Notes: generated by a model not told the origin, from the sequence alone. Numbered from the stretch's first letter, positions 1 to 9,142 are shown. The stretch is 59,165 nucleotides of DNA from Bacteroidota bacterium (GCA_900299295.1 OMJH01000008.1:1-59165), one strand, 5' to 3'. A program made the numbers and translations.

Positions 1-2
1 GT

Positions 3-827
3 AAAGGGATCGCCGGAATCTGGGTTTCATGTACCGGGATCATTGATTATGCTGATGTGGCACGTAAATACGTTGAATTAATTCATCATCGCTTTAATGG
101 CAGTAAGGTCTTGACAGGACAAAAAGTAATTGCATTTGAAAAACAAGATGCTCATACTCTTGTTGTAACAGAAAAAGGAAAATTCAAATCGAAATTCATT
201 ATTACCTGTGCGGGTTTACAGGCCGACAGAATAGCGAAAAAAGAAGGAGCAAAATCTGAAGCGGCCATTGTAGGTTTCAGAGGCGATTATTATGATCTTA
301 CTGAAAAGGGAAGAGGTAAGGTGCGGAATTTAATTTATCCGGTACCGAATCCCAAGTTTCCTTTTCTGGGAGTTCATTTTACACGCATGATCAAAGGTGG
401 AGTTGAGTGCGGTCCGAATGCTGTTTTCGTTTACAAGCGTGAAGGCTACAGCCGTACGGCATTTTCCATAAAAGACACGGCAGAAGCCTTAATGTTTAAA
501 GGAACATGGAAATTTTTCAAAAAACACTGGCGTTTTGGACTGGATGAATACAGAGGTGCTTTTTCAAAAGCCTATTTTTTAAAACGCTTGCAAACTTTGA
601 TTCCTTCACTTGAAATGGATGATATTGTTTCAAGCCGTTGTGGAATCCGTGCAATGGCACTTGCTCCAGAAGGCGAAATGATTGATGACTTTAAAATTGA
701 ATATCATGGAAATGCGGTTCATGTTATTAATTCACCTTCACCTGCAGCAACTGCTTCCCTTGCCTACGGTGAAGAAATTGCTCGTATGAGCGCTGAATAC
801 TTCAAGTTTTTATCTAAGGAAAATTAA
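3..827 (+). CDS. lhgO: L-2-hydroxyglutarate oxidase, C-terminal part (partial)
   Basis: C-terminal two thirds of an FAD-dependent oxidase that converts L-2-hydroxyglutarate to 2-oxoglutarate (DAO-type fold). The frame is open to the left window edge; the first complete codon is at 3 and reads KGIAGIWVSCTGIIDYADVA, matching the family's conserved G-I-x-V-x-S/C-T-G-I-I-D-Y block, so the true start lies outside the window. A GTG at 57 is only an internal codon. Further support comes from the ITCAGLQAD stretch (FAD domain), the VPNPKFPFLGVHFT substrate-domain motif, and the C-terminal SRCGIRAMAL plus NSPSPAATASLAYG blocks. The stop overlaps by 4 bases the stop of the convergent lysine-rich gene. 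Name confidence is good; only the N-terminal FAD-binding GxGxxG is out of view. Confidence 0.88.
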   Translation, partial: KGIAGIWVSCTGIIDYADVARKYVELIHHRFNGSKVLTGQKVIAFEKQDAHTLVVTEKGKFKSKFIITCAGLQADRIAKKEGAKSEAAIVGFRGDYYDLTEKGRGKVRNLIYPVPNPKFPFLGVHFTRMIKGGVECGPNAVFVYKREGYSRTAFSIKDTAEALMFKGTWKFFKKHWRFGLDEYRGAFSKAYFLKRLQTLIPSLEMDDIVSSRCGIRAMALAPEGEMIDDFKIEYHGNAVHVINSPSPAATASLAYGEEIARMSAEYFKFLSKEN

Positions 828-1321
828 TCCACTTCGACCGCTGAAGGATATCTTTCTTTCCAAACGCGTAATGCTTCTTTCGATTTAACGGATATTATTG
901 TACGATTATCAATTCGTAATTTGAAAATTTTTACAGGAATTTCAGGAGTAATAACATTCCCCTTTTTATCGTGTATAGGTTTTTCAGTTAGTGGACGAAC
1001 CACCGCTCCGGAACTTGTTGATGAAGATGGTGTTGACGATTTTTTTTCTGAAACAATTTTTTTTGAAACAGCTTTTACTAGCTCCTGTTTAGGTTTATTT
1101 TGTTGTTTAACAACCGGAACTTTAGGTTTCGTTTTCGCTTTTACAATTGACTTTGCAGTATTTGATTTTTTAACTGGTGCTTTAGCTTTTACGACAGGGC
1201 TTTTTTTTGCCTTCACTTTTTTGCCTGAAGATCCTGAGGCCTTCTTAACTTTTTTAGGCGTGGATTTAATTTTTTTTACCAGGGGCTTCTTGGAATTATT
1301 TTTTTTTGCCTTTTTTTTCAT
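824..1321 (-). CDS. Lysine-rich histone-H1-like protein
   Basis: 165 residues. Roughly the first 105 are a low-complexity Lys/Ala/Pro/Ser tail (repeated KKxKK, VKAKAP, KTKPKVP units) like the tail of eukaryotic linker histone or of bacterial Hc1/HupN-type nucleoid proteins. The last ~40 residues look folded, with a short strand-rich segment (VKIFKLRIDNRTIISVKS) and then an acidic/aromatic end. No signal peptide is seen, so a cytoplasmic nucleic-acid-binding role is inferred from charge, not from a recognised domain. The opposite strand also has an open frame (921-1361), but its Phe/Thr-rich composition is the mirror of the lysine codons, so the minus frame is preferred. It is convergent with the lhgO fragment, sharing 4 bases. 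Function unknown. Confidence 0.7.
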   Translation of the reverse strand: MKKKAKKNNSKKPLVKKIKSTPKKVKKASGSSGKKVKAKKSPVVKAKAPVKKSNTAKSIVKAKTKPKVPVVKQQNKPKQELVKAVSKKIVSEKKSSTPSSSTSSGAVVRPLTEKPIHDKKGNVITPEIPVKIFKLRIDNRTIISVKSKEALRVWKERYPSAVEVD

Positions 1322-1468
1322 GCTTGAAAATTCTGATTCATTAATCTCATGGATGTCATGATAAAACTAACAATTCATGCTAAATTTCAAAATTGTATAC
1401 TATAAAAGTTTTTTAAATTTTATTAGACACTTATAATCAGATAGTTAAGACCCTGAAAATTAGAAAAA

Positions 1469-3679
1469 CTAGAACCAACCGACTAATTTTACAACCAAAG
1501 CTCTGTTTTTCTTATCTAAATTAAGAGCATAATAGTTGTCGGTATACACGATAAAAAGATCACTCATGGGTCGGAAGCGCCATTGCAATCTGCTGTTAAT
1601 ATTGAAATTATTTAATTGGGTATTAAATTGAAAAAAGTTTGTAAAGAATACACTTCGAGTAAATGAAAATTCGATTTTTGGCCCGAACAAATCAAGTGTT
1701 TTGATTTGAAATGGCTCAGGAATAAAAATCTGATCACGCGAATAACTGAAAGAAAAAATCCCCCACGGTTGTTTTCTCCAATTCAAATCGGCGGCTAAAC
1801 TGATTTTTTTTCCGTTGAAATAGCCTCCGTAGGAAGCGTTGAAATTGGCGTTAATAATTTTTCTGGAATCGGTTTTGAACCCTGCTAAAACGTTCTGGTA
1901 ATAATAATCTCCGGCAGGTATTGTAGTATCGCCGCTAAAAGTTACGTCGGTTGGGAAAAGAAGCTTTGTATAGTAATAATGATGTTCAACGGTAAGTGAG
2001 CAGGTGTTGGTAAAATAGATGTAATATCCTGAACGGAAATGAATATCCGTATTTGTAAAAGCGCTGTTTCTGTAGTGATCTAAATAAATACCTGGCCCGT
2101 GCCGGTTGATAGTTTTGTTTTTAGGATACCAGTAATAATTTATACGTGGTTCAAATCGCCAATAGGTTAATAATTGAATGGTATTTGTACCGGCATCAAA
2201 TTGCTGAATCCGAGGTACGAATCCTGTTTCAGCATGGTAATCTTTATGTACAAATTCGTGGTTCCATTCAATACTCCATTTTTGTGAGTTGTAAACCAAA
2301 AAACTTGCATGTGCAAAGCTGTTAAGATTTGTTTTCCCCGGCGAAAAGGAGTGGTGATAAAAAAATTTACCCATCCATTTATTGTCTTTAGAATTTAAAT
2401 TGAAGTCAACTCCTGCCACGCGATTATATCCATTCTCCACAAATTTTTTTCTATCGAAAGATTCTGAGTTGACAAAGATGAAGGACAGGTTAGAGCGGTC
2501 AAAAAGCTGGCGCTGTGCTGCCGCTACAAAATAATTTTTAGACAATAATTCAAATTTGGATTGTTGCGCAGTATGCATATCCATTATCCCAATCCGCCAG
2601 AGTTTATTTATCTTCCCGCTTAGTCTCACACCGCCTATGATCGGAACCGCATTCCCATTGTAAAGTCCGATTTTTCTTGAAAAGAAGGGGCGTATCTGTC
2701 GAAAACCAAAGTTGGAAAACAAATCACTGTTTTCAATGAAAAAATATCTTCTTTCAGGAAAAAACAAATTGAATCGTGTCAGATTTGTCAATTGCCGATC
2801 AACCTCTACCTGTGAGAAATCCGGATTAATGGTAACATCCAAATTAAGTGATGAATTCAATGCAAGCTTTGCATCCAGTCCTGCATTTCCTTCCATTGTT
2901 GGTGGTGCGCTACTGTTGTAATCTTTTGCAACCTTTCCAATAATGTATGGGATGTGAGAAATATTTGTCCCTGCCTTTTTCGGGGGAATGCTCCAAATAA
3001 TTTTTCCTGTAAATGCAAGTGTTGAAATGTTGTATTGACGTGGAACTTTGCACCAGGAGCTGTTTTCATTTTGCTTTAAGTCGTTTCTTGAAAAATTTAC
3101 ACGCCATTCACCTACACCGGGTTTGTAACGCAGTGTTTTAAATGGAATAGCCATTTCTAATGTCCATTTGTCGGAGTAACGTTTAACTTCCCCATACCAA
3201 CGATTGTCCCAGTCTGTGGATACACCCATGCTTCCTCCTCCGGCAATCAGTCCTTCACGTTGAACGCCAAACGGATTTAATCCAAAACTGAAACCGTTTG
3301 TTTTGTCGGAAAGCGGGTCCAGAGAAATTACAAAACAGTCGCTGATAGGATAAGAGAAATCTCTTTTCAGGGATTGAATGATATAAGGTTTATTTATGGT
3401 ATCATAGCAGATAGCTGCAACAAATAAAAAGTCATCGTTAAAGGTGAGGAATGCCTCAGTTTTAGATTTTGATAATGAAGTGTCCGCCGGAAAATTTTGC
3501 CAGAAATCCTTTGCTTTGTTGCAATTACTCCATGTAGTTTCGTTTAGTTCTCCGTTAATTGTGATTTTTTCCTGGGTAGGATAAATAGTGATACTTTTTT
3601 CGGAGGATTGAGCGGTTAAAGTCAGATTAAAAAGTAAATAGTATAATGTAAATACAGGAAGTAAAATTCTGGTTTGCAT
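1469..3679 (-). CDS. DUF5916 outer-membrane beta-barrel protein with CBM9-like N-terminal domain
   Basis: 736 residues. Signal peptide at 1-24 (MQTRILLPVFTLYYLLFNLT..., cleaved after TAQS). Residues ~30-220 form a carbohydrate-binding family 9-like domain: an ITINGELNETTW start, then FNDDFLFVAAICYD, then DGFSFGLNPFGVQ and the WTLEMAIPFKTLRY end that are typical of this domain in Bacteroidota. The rest (~240-736) is DUF5916, with many alternating aromatic/hydrophobic strands and a final aromatic residue (LVVKLVGWF) as expected for an outer-membrane barrel. The family is widespread in the phylum and has no established substrate. No neighbouring degradative enzyme points to one here. Confidence 0.85.
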   Translation of the reverse strand: MQTRILLPVFTLYYLLFNLTLTAQSSEKSITIYPTQEKITINGELNETTWSNCNKAKDFWQNFPADTSLSKSKTEAFLTFNDDFLFVAAICYDTINKPYIIQSLKRDFSYPISDCFVISLDPLSDKTNGFSFGLNPFGVQREGLIAGGGSMGVSTDWDNRWYGEVKRYSDKWTLEMAIPFKTLRYKPGVGEWRVNFSRNDLKQNENSSWCKVPRQYNISTLAFTGKIIWSIPPKKAGTNISHIPYIIGKVAKDYNSSAPPTMEGNAGLDAKLALNSSLNLDVTINPDFSQVEVDRQLTNLTRFNLFFPERRYFFIENSDLFSNFGFRQIRPFFSRKIGLYNGNAVPIIGGVRLSGKINKLWRIGIMDMHTAQQSKFELLSKNYFVAAAQRQLFDRSNLSFIFVNSESFDRKKFVENGYNRVAGVDFNLNSKDNKWMGKFFYHHSFSPGKTNLNSFAHASFLVYNSQKWSIEWNHEFVHKDYHAETGFVPRIQQFDAGTNTIQLLTYWRFEPRINYYWYPKNKTINRHGPGIYLDHYRNSAFTNTDIHFRSGYYIYFTNTCSLTVEHHYYYTKLLFPTDVTFSGDTTIPAGDYYYQNVLAGFKTDSRKIINANFNASYGGYFNGKKISLAADLNWRKQPWGIFSFSYSRDQIFIPEPFQIKTLDLFGPKIEFSFTRSVFFTNFFQFNTQLNNFNINSRLQWRFRPMSDLFIVYTDNYYALNLDKKNRALVVKLVGWF

Positions 3680-3746
3680 CAGGTCGCAAAAATAAAGGAA
3701 TTCGGGAAAACAGAAGTGGTGGAAAAAAAATTAAGAGAGGCGAAGG

Positions 3747-4643
3747 TTAAAATAAGTTGCCTTTAAATTTTTTTTCAGAAAGTTCGAGTGAAGGAAACGG
3801 AAATTTGAGGCAATTCACTGCTTTAAATATATTATTTAACCAATTAAACTTGGTTTTAACCTTGCTTAAGTCTGCGTCTAAGGATAAATAATATTGTCTT
3901 TTTCTCTCGAAATTCAATGGTTTTCCTTCATGGTCCGTGATTTCTATATTTTGACTTCCTCCCGTCATTCCATCAGCACCATAACCCATTGCCAGATTCA
4001 GCCACGATGGAAATGGTTTTGGCAGATGCAACAACGATGAAAGATTGAAACTCATCCAGTAAGTCTGGCCATTATAATCCTTTATAATTTGCTCTCCTAA
4101 TTTTGTTCCGAGTAGTTCTGGGCGGTAATTTGGAAATGAAGTTTTTCGGAAGGAGAACTTTAGCTGGGTGCGTTGTTCATGCCACATGAGTTCCTGCAGC
4201 AGGCACAGCCCCGAGCCTCCGAGGTTCGCACCCATATCTCCCCAGCTAAACCCCCAGCCTTTACTGAATCCATCCATCACTTCCACGCCTGCCATGTAAA
4301 AAAGGCCACTGAAGCATCCCGTAAGTTTTTTTTTCTCGTCTAAACATCGGCTCCAACTTAAGGCATTCAGGGTATATTTACCCAGTTGGTAAGTTGTAAA
4401 GGCATGTCCAACCTTATCCATTTGAAGCCACTCCTGGTTGTCATTAAAACAATGAAATTTATCCTGCGGATAGTTTTTATACCAAAGTTGATAAAGTAAG
4501 GTGTAGCTCGAAATGGTGAACGCAGCGCTCGTTAGGGTCAGGATTTTTTTATGCTTTTTGTGGATGCTAAGGGAATCTGTTGCATTTAAAGTGAAACAAA
4601 AAATTAGCAAGATCAAGATTGAAATTATTTTTGATATTTTCAT
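3747..4643 (-). CDS. DUF2279 family envelope protein (YfiM-like)
   Basis: About 298 residues. I take the ATG at 4643, which gives a clean signal peptide (MKISKIISILILLIFCFTLN, cleaved near NATD), rather than the upstream TTG at 4664. The DUF2279 core is visible at ~60-160: WLQMDKVGHAFTTYQLG, then the aromatic/glycine block GFSKGWGFSWGDMGANLGG. The His/Asp/Gly pattern is that of the small lipoprotein YfiM family. The C-terminal half adds YWMSFNLSSLL and likely forms strands. It is divergent from the ABC-F gene with a 76-base gap. The molecular role of the family is unknown. Confidence 0.78.
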   Translation of the reverse strand: MKISKIISILILLIFCFTLNATDSLSIHKKHKKILTLTSAAFTISSYTLLYQLWYKNYPQDKFHCFNDNQEWLQMDKVGHAFTTYQLGKYTLNALSWSRCLDEKKKLTGCFSGLFYMAGVEVMDGFSKGWGFSWGDMGANLGGSGLCLLQELMWHEQRTQLKFSFRKTSFPNYRPELLGTKLGEQIIKDYNGQTYWMSFNLSSLLHLPKPFPSWLNLAMGYGADGMTGGSQNIEITDHEGKPLNFERKRQYYLSLDADLSKVKTKFNWLNNIFKAVNCLKFPFPSLELSEKKFKGNLF

Positions 4644-4719
4644 GTTCACGGATCGAAAGTACAAAATAACTCAACTGTTTTTTTCACGACCGCGAAATTG
4701 AAAAGAGTATCTTTAAGCC

Positions 4720-6636
4720 ATGAATTTACTTTCGGTTGAATTGCTCTCAAAAAGTTACGGAACGAAGAAGTTGTTTAAGGATATTTCTTTTGGAATCAAT
4801 AAAAGTGAAAGAGTAGGGTTGATTGCCAACAATGGTGCCGGAAAAACAACACTGCTTAAAATTCTGCAAGGCCTTGAAATTGCCGACGAAGGACGGGTTG
4901 TTTTCAGGAAAAATCTATCCATTTCATTTTTGGAGCAAAATGTTGAGTTTGATGCTGAAAAATCAGTAATGGAAGTTGTATTTAATACGATTACCGACGT
5001 GAAGTCTGTGATTGATCAGTTTAATAAATATTCTGAACTCGCAAGCGAAAATCCAAATGAATTTAATTTGAATCAGTTGGATGAACTTACAACAAAAATG
5101 ACAGAATTGAATGGCTGGGATTATGAAAATAAATTACAGGAAATCTTATCTCGTTTAAAAATTAAAGATACGGGACAAAAAATCGGAGAATTAAGTGGCG
5201 GCCAGCTTAAGCGTGTAGCGTTGGCAAAAATTTTAATTCAAGAGCCTGAACTTCTGGTGTTAGATGAACCAACCAATCATTTAGATGTGGAAATGATTGA
5301 ATGGCTTGAAAATTTTATTCTGAGTCGTGACATGAGTCTTTTACTCATTACACACGATCGGTATTTTTTAAATGCAGTTTGTAATCGAATAATTGAGTTA
5401 GTGAGCTACAGACTCTATTTTTATGCCGGTAATTTCGAATATTATCTTGAAAAAAAGGCTGAACGCGAGGCGGTTGATGCTTCCGAACTTGAAAAAATTA
5501 AAAACCTGTACCGAAGGGAGCTTGAGTGGGTTCGAAAGAGTCCTCGCGCTAGAGGGACCAAACAAAAGGCGCGAACCGATGCGTTCTATAAAATTGAGGA
5601 AAAGGCAACGGTAATAAGGCAGGAAACCAAAATAAATCTTGAAGTTAAGGTGAGTCGGCTTGGCGGAAAAATACTGGAATTGATTAATCTTAAAAAATCG
5701 TTTGGGGATAAGAAAATTTTAAGTGAATTCAGTTACACTTTCAAAAAGGGTGAAAAAATCGGTATTGTAGGAAAAAACGGAACCGGTAAAACAACGTTGC
5801 TAAAAATTCTTTTGGGTTCTGAAAAAATTGATGCCGGTAAAATTCAAACAGGTGAAACTGTTGCTTTTGGGTATTATTCTCAAACAGGAATGGTGTTGAA
5901 GGAAGATATGAGGGTTATTGAATTGGTTAAAGACATTGCCGAATTTATTCTGATGGCAGATGGAAGTAAACTAAGCGCATCGCAGCTTCTGCAACGCTTT
6001 AATTTCTCACCTGACCTTCAGTTCGGTTACGTAAGTAAATTATCAGGAGGCGAGAAGCGACGCCTTTATCTTATGACAATTTTGATCCGTAATCCGAATT
6101 TTCTCATTTTGGATGAACCAACCAACGACCTTGACATTGCAACCTTACAAACACTGGAAGAATTTCTAGCGAATTATACCGGTTGTGTTCTTATTGTTTC
6201 CCATGATCGTTATTTCATGGACAAAATCGTTGATCATATTTTTGCATTTGAAGGGGAGGGTTTTATTAAAGATTTTCCCGGGTCTTATTCCGAATATCGT
6301 GACTGGAGAGAAAAAAATCCGATGCACGAATCAAAGATATCCCCGGTTGTTGAAATTTCTGAATCGAATGACAAAGCTGAAAGTATTTTTCCTTCTCAGG
6401 CTCAAAATAATTCAGTTGTAACTGCAAAAAAAAGAAGTTACAAGGAAAAACTGGAATTAGAGAAATTGGAAATTCAAATTGCGAAATTAGAGACCGAGAA
6501 AAAGGAATTGGAAACAGGACTGGCAATTGAATCAGCGCATGCGCAACTCATGGAATTAACCCGCCGTTACGCTGAAGTTGAAAAATTACTTGAAGAATGT
6601 ACCCTTCGGTGGTTTGAATTGAGCGATTCAGTATGA
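4720..6636 (+). CDS. uup: ABC-F ATPase, Uup-like
   Basis: 638 residues with two ABC nucleotide-binding domains and no membrane segments, the ABC-F layout of ribosome-associated ATPases. Domain 1: Walker A NNGAGKTT (37-44), signature LSGGQ (158-162), Walker B LLVLDE (178-183). Domain 2: Walker A GKNGTGKTT (351-359), signature LSGGE (441-445), Walker B FLILDEPTNDLD. The inter-domain linker (~240-325) carries the charged LEWVRKSPRARGTKQKARTD stretch that contacts RNA in ABC-F proteins. A C-terminal coiled coil (~555-632, KKRSYKEKLELEKLEIQIAK) is the hallmark of Uup rather than EttA. By family knowledge it would act on ribosomes or on replication/recombination intermediates; antibiotic resistance is not suggested by anything here. 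Confidence 0.9.
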   Translation: MNLLSVELLSKSYGTKKLFKDISFGINKSERVGLIANNGAGKTTLLKILQGLEIADEGRVVFRKNLSISFLEQNVEFDAEKSVMEVVFNTITDVKSVIDQFNKYSELASENPNEFNLNQLDELTTKMTELNGWDYENKLQEILSRLKIKDTGQKIGELSGGQLKRVALAKILIQEPELLVLDEPTNHLDVEMIEWLENFILSRDMSLLLITHDRYFLNAVCNRIIELVSYRLYFYAGNFEYYLEKKAEREAVDASELEKIKNLYRRELEWVRKSPRARGTKQKARTDAFYKIEEKATVIRQETKINLEVKVSRLGGKILELINLKKSFGDKKILSEFSYTFKKGEKIGIVGKNGTGKTTLLKILLGSEKIDAGKIQTGETVAFGYYSQTGMVLKEDMRVIELVKDIAEFILMADGSKLSASQLLQRFNFSPDLQFGYVSKLSGGEKRRLYLMTILIRNPNFLILDEPTNDLDIATLQTLEEFLANYTGCVLIVSHDRYFMDKIVDHIFAFEGEGFIKDFPGSYSEYRDWREKNPMHESKISPVVEISESNDKAESIFPSQAQNNSVVTAKKRSYKEKLELEKLEIQIAKLETEKKELETGLAIESAHAQLMELTRRYAEVEKLLEECTLRWFELSDSV

Positions 6637-6663
6637 ATTTTTCAAATAAGTCGTATGGAATTG

Positions 6664-6671
6664 TAAATTTG
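6664..6671 (+). promoter_or_regulatory. -7 promoter element (TAnnTTTG) of the SET gene
   Basis: TAAATTTG matches the Bacteroidota -7 consensus TAnnTTTG exactly. It ends only 7 bases before the ATG at 6679, so transcription from it would give a leaderless or almost leaderless mRNA. A convincing -33 TTTG is lacking; only a T-rich run lies near 6638-6642. Confidence 0.35.
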
Positions 6672-6678
6672 CAATCCA

Positions 6679-7128
6679 ATGGCATTACTCGTAAAAAAAT
6701 CTCGCATCCCCGGCGCCGGTAAAGGACTCTTTACTACAAAGCCTTACAAAAAAGATCAGCGTATTATTGAATATCGCGGAGAAATTATTGAATGGAAAGA
6801 ATATTCAAATCGTGTAAAGGAAAACAAGGACGGATATTTGTTTTTTGTTCGTAGGAATCTTTGTATTGATGCATTTTCTACACTTCAATATAAAGCACGC
6901 TATGCAAACGATGCGCAAGGCTTTGTTCGTGTGAAAGGTTTAAACAATAATTGTGTTTATGAGACAGAGGGTGATCGTTGTTTTATAGTTTCAACTCGAA
7001 ACATAAAAGCAGGAGAGGAGATTTTTGTCGATTACACACGTGATTATTGGAAGGTAATGCGGCATAATATAAACCTTATTAAAAAGCAGGAGCTAAAAAA
7101 GAATAAAAACCAGGCAAAAAAAAAGTAA
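6679..7128 (+). CDS. SET-domain protein lysine methyltransferase
   Basis: 149 residues, essentially a bare SET domain. The N-terminal motif reads KSRIPGAGKGLFTTKPYKKD (GxGLF is the S-adenosylmethionine-binding SET-N block), then IIEYRGEII. The SET-C part reads YANDAQGFVRVKGLNNNC (the RFxNHxxxPN-like pseudoknot in its bacterial form) and NIKAGEEIFVDYTRDYW (GEEl.xDY motif with the catalytic tyrosine). There are no pre- or post-SET cysteine clusters; the C-terminus is a lysine-rich tail. Substrate unknown: stand-alone bacterial SET proteins methylate lysines in ribosomal, chromatin-like or host proteins. It lies 43 bases after uup and 98 before pyrR. See the finding on the H1-like protein in this window. 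Confidence 0.85.
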   Translation: MALLVKKSRIPGAGKGLFTTKPYKKDQRIIEYRGEIIEWKEYSNRVKENKDGYLFFVRRNLCIDAFSTLQYKARYANDAQGFVRVKGLNNNCVYETEGDRCFIVSTRNIKAGEEIFVDYTRDYWKVMRHNINLIKKQELKKNKNQAKKK

Positions 7129-7225
7129 TTCTAAGCATTGAAATTAATTTGGGTCACCAGAATAAATTACCTTGAGGGACGACAAAACGAATTGTTTTTT
7201 CGGTTAACTTTAGTTTAAAATTTTT

Positions 7226-7762
7226 ATGTCACGCAAGCCAAAAATAATTCTTGATGAAAACCAAATCGAGGTGATTATCACTCGGCTAGCTCATCAACTA
7301 ATTGAAACGCACGATTCATTTGAAAATTCGGTTATTATCGGATTACAGCCGCGGGGTGTATTTCTAGCAGAAAGAGTACATAAAAAGCTCGAAAAAATTT
7401 TAAAGAAAAAAAACATATTTTGCGGAAATTTAGATGTTACCTTTTATCGTGATGATTTTCGCCGTAAGGAGCTGGTTCCCGCTCAAACAAAAATTGATTT
7501 TATAATTGAAGACAAGAACGTAATTCTTATCGATGATGTATTATTTACCGGGCGAACCATTAGGTCCGGGCTCGATGCAATGCTTGCCTTCGGACGCCCA
7601 AAAGACGTTGAATTGCTGGTGTTGATCGATCGTCGGTTCAGTCGGCATTTGCCAATACAAGCGAAATATGTAGGTAGGGTAATCGATACCATTGCCTCAC
7701 AAAACGTTAAAGTGGAATGGAAAGAATTGGATGGAAAAGATCGAGTAACTTTGCTAAGTTGA
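7226..7762 (+). CDS. pyrR: PyrR-type phosphoribosyltransferase / pyrimidine regulator
   Basis: 178 residues, the usual PyrR length. The PRPP-binding loop is VILIDDVLFTGRT (99-111) followed by IRSGLDAMLAFGRP. Other family blocks are IIGLQPRGVFLAERV, VTFYRDDF and LLVLIDRRFSRHLPIQAKYVG. PyrR both attenuates the pyr operon by binding mRNA and has uracil phosphoribosyltransferase activity. No pyr biosynthetic gene and no PyrR-binding leader is visible within this window, so which role dominates cannot be judged. It is followed by miaE with a 9-base gap, so the two are probably cotranscribed. Confidence 0.93.
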   Translation: MSRKPKIILDENQIEVIITRLAHQLIETHDSFENSVIIGLQPRGVFLAERVHKKLEKILKKKNIFCGNLDVTFYRDDFRRKELVPAQTKIDFIIEDKNVILIDDVLFTGRTIRSGLDAMLAFGRPKDVELLVLIDRRFSRHLPIQAKYVGRVIDTIASQNVKVEWKELDGKDRVTLLS

Positions 7763-7771
7763 TCATTTTTT

Positions 7772-8353
7772 ATGTTGGGACTAAAATTACCAAGTGATCC
7801 CCGATGGGTTGCACTCGTTCAATCGAACATTTCAGAGGTACTTACTGATCATGCCTGGTGCGAACAGAAGGCTGCCAGCAACGCAATATCATTAATAGTA
7901 AGTTATCCTGAATACCCTGACCTTGTTCAGGAAATGTTGCGAATTTCTAAAGAAGAACTTTCGCATTTTGAGCTGGTTCATGATAAAATTAAACTTCGTG
8001 GTTTCACACTTGGCCGTGAACGAAAGGATGAATATGTCAACGACCTGTATTCCTTTATGAAAAAAGGGCAGGGCAGAAGTATCGCCTTGGTGGATCGTCT
8101 ATTATTTGCTGCCATGATTGAAGCAAGAAGTTGCGAGCGGTTTAAATTGCTTTCCGAGAAAATAGATGATGTAGAATTAAGGGAATTTTATCGCGAACTC
8201 ATGATCAGTGAGGCAGGGCATTATACTGTATTTATTGGTTTTGCAAGAAAATATGCAACCGGAATTGATGTGGAGCACCGCTGGCAGGAATGGCTCGATT
8301 ATGAGTCAAGTTTAATGAATAAATACAGCCGAAAAGAGACTATTCACGGCTAG
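7772..8353 (+). CDS. miaE: tRNA 2-methylthio-N6-isopentenyladenosine-37 hydroxylase
   Basis: 193 residues, a four-helix ferritin-like diiron monooxygenase that hydroxylates ms2i6A37 in tRNAs reading UNN codons. The ligand pattern is visible: Glu in LTDHAWCEQKAA, E..H in ISKEELSHFELV, Glu in MIEARSCERF, and E..H in MISEAGHYTVF. The DRLLFAAMIEARSCERF and YRELMISEAGHY blocks are characteristic of MiaE. It starts 9 bases after pyrR and is followed 15 bases later by a glycosyltransferase gene. MiaE acts after MiaA and MiaB, neither of which is in the window. Confidence 0.93.
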   Translation: MLGLKLPSDPRWVALVQSNISEVLTDHAWCEQKAASNAISLIVSYPEYPDLVQEMLRISKEELSHFELVHDKIKLRGFTLGRERKDEYVNDLYSFMKKGQGRSIALVDRLLFAAMIEARSCERFKLLSEKIDDVELREFYRELMISEAGHYTVFIGFARKYATGIDVEHRWQEWLDYESSLMNKYSRKETIHG

Positions 8354-8368
8354 CGTGATATTGTTTTT

Positions 8369-9127
8369 ATGCCGCGTTTTTCAATTATTACTGTAGTTTT
8401 CAATGGCGCCAAAACAGTTAGCGAAACCATAAGCTCTGTTTTACAACAGGATTTTTTTGATTTTGAATACATCATACAAGACGGTGAATCCACAGACAAT
8501 ACCGACGAAATCATTAAAAGGTTTTCAGATCCGCGAATTAAATACGAAAGAAAAAAAGATGATGGAATTTATGAGGCAATGAACAACGCCATTGCGCGTG
8601 CAACAGGTGATATAATTGCCTTTTTGCATAGCGACGATGTTTACCTGAATTCAAATGTATTAACGCAAATGAATCAGTTATTCCTCACTAAACCAGTTGA
8701 TGCTGCATATGCAGATCTGATATACGTTGATCGGTTTAATGTAATGAAGGTTATTCGCCAATGGAAAGCCGGGCAGTATAACAAAATAAAATTTTTAAAC
8801 GGGTGGATGCCACCTCATCCTACCTTCTTTGTGAAACGATCCGTTTACCTTCAATTTGGAAATTTCAGATTGGATTTATATTATGCTTCCGATTATGAAC
8901 TGATGCTTCGTTTCTTGTTCAAATACAACGTGGCGGTAGATTACCTTCCACAGGAAATTGTAAGAATGCGAACCGGAGGGATGAGTAATGTTTCGTGGGG
9001 CAATCGCTGGAAAGCGAATCGGGAGGACAAACTGGCATGGAAGCTAAATGGATTGAATCCGCGTTTTTTCACTTTTCTGTTTAAACCATTACGAAAGATG
9101 TTGCAGTTTTTTGTATTTTCACGATAA
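8369..9127 (+). CDS. Family 2 glycosyltransferase
   Basis: 252 residues with a GT-A fold. The N-terminal FSIITVVFNGAKTVSETISS is the nucleotide-sugar-binding strand/helix; IIQDGESTDNT is the second, and the metal-binding DxD-like motif is FLHSDD (85-90). The acceptor-side WMPPHPTFFVKRSVY and DYELMLRFLFKY blocks resemble WcaA/colanic-acid-type transferases that add sugars to surface polysaccharide. The C-terminal ~40 residues are basic and aromatic, suggesting membrane association, but there is no clear transmembrane helix. Donor and acceptor are not predictable. No polysaccharide cluster surrounds it; the upstream neighbour is miaE. Confidence 0.88.
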   Translation: MPRFSIITVVFNGAKTVSETISSVLQQDFFDFEYIIQDGESTDNTDEIIKRFSDPRIKYERKKDDGIYEAMNNAIARATGDIIAFLHSDDVYLNSNVLTQMNQLFLTKPVDAAYADLIYVDRFNVMKVIRQWKAGQYNKIKFLNGWMPPHPTFFVKRSVYLQFGNFRLDLYYASDYELMLRFLFKYNVAVDYLPQEIVRMRTGGMSNVSWGNRWKANREDKLAWKLNGLNPRFFTFLFKPLRKMLQFFVFSR

Positions 9128-9142
9128 TTACGGAAATATATC

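Noticed and set aside
921-1361. 146-codon open frame opposite the lysine-rich gene
   Set aside because: Its Phe/Thr-rich composition is just the complement of lysine/alanine codons; the minus frame has a sensible histone-like composition and a structured C-terminus.
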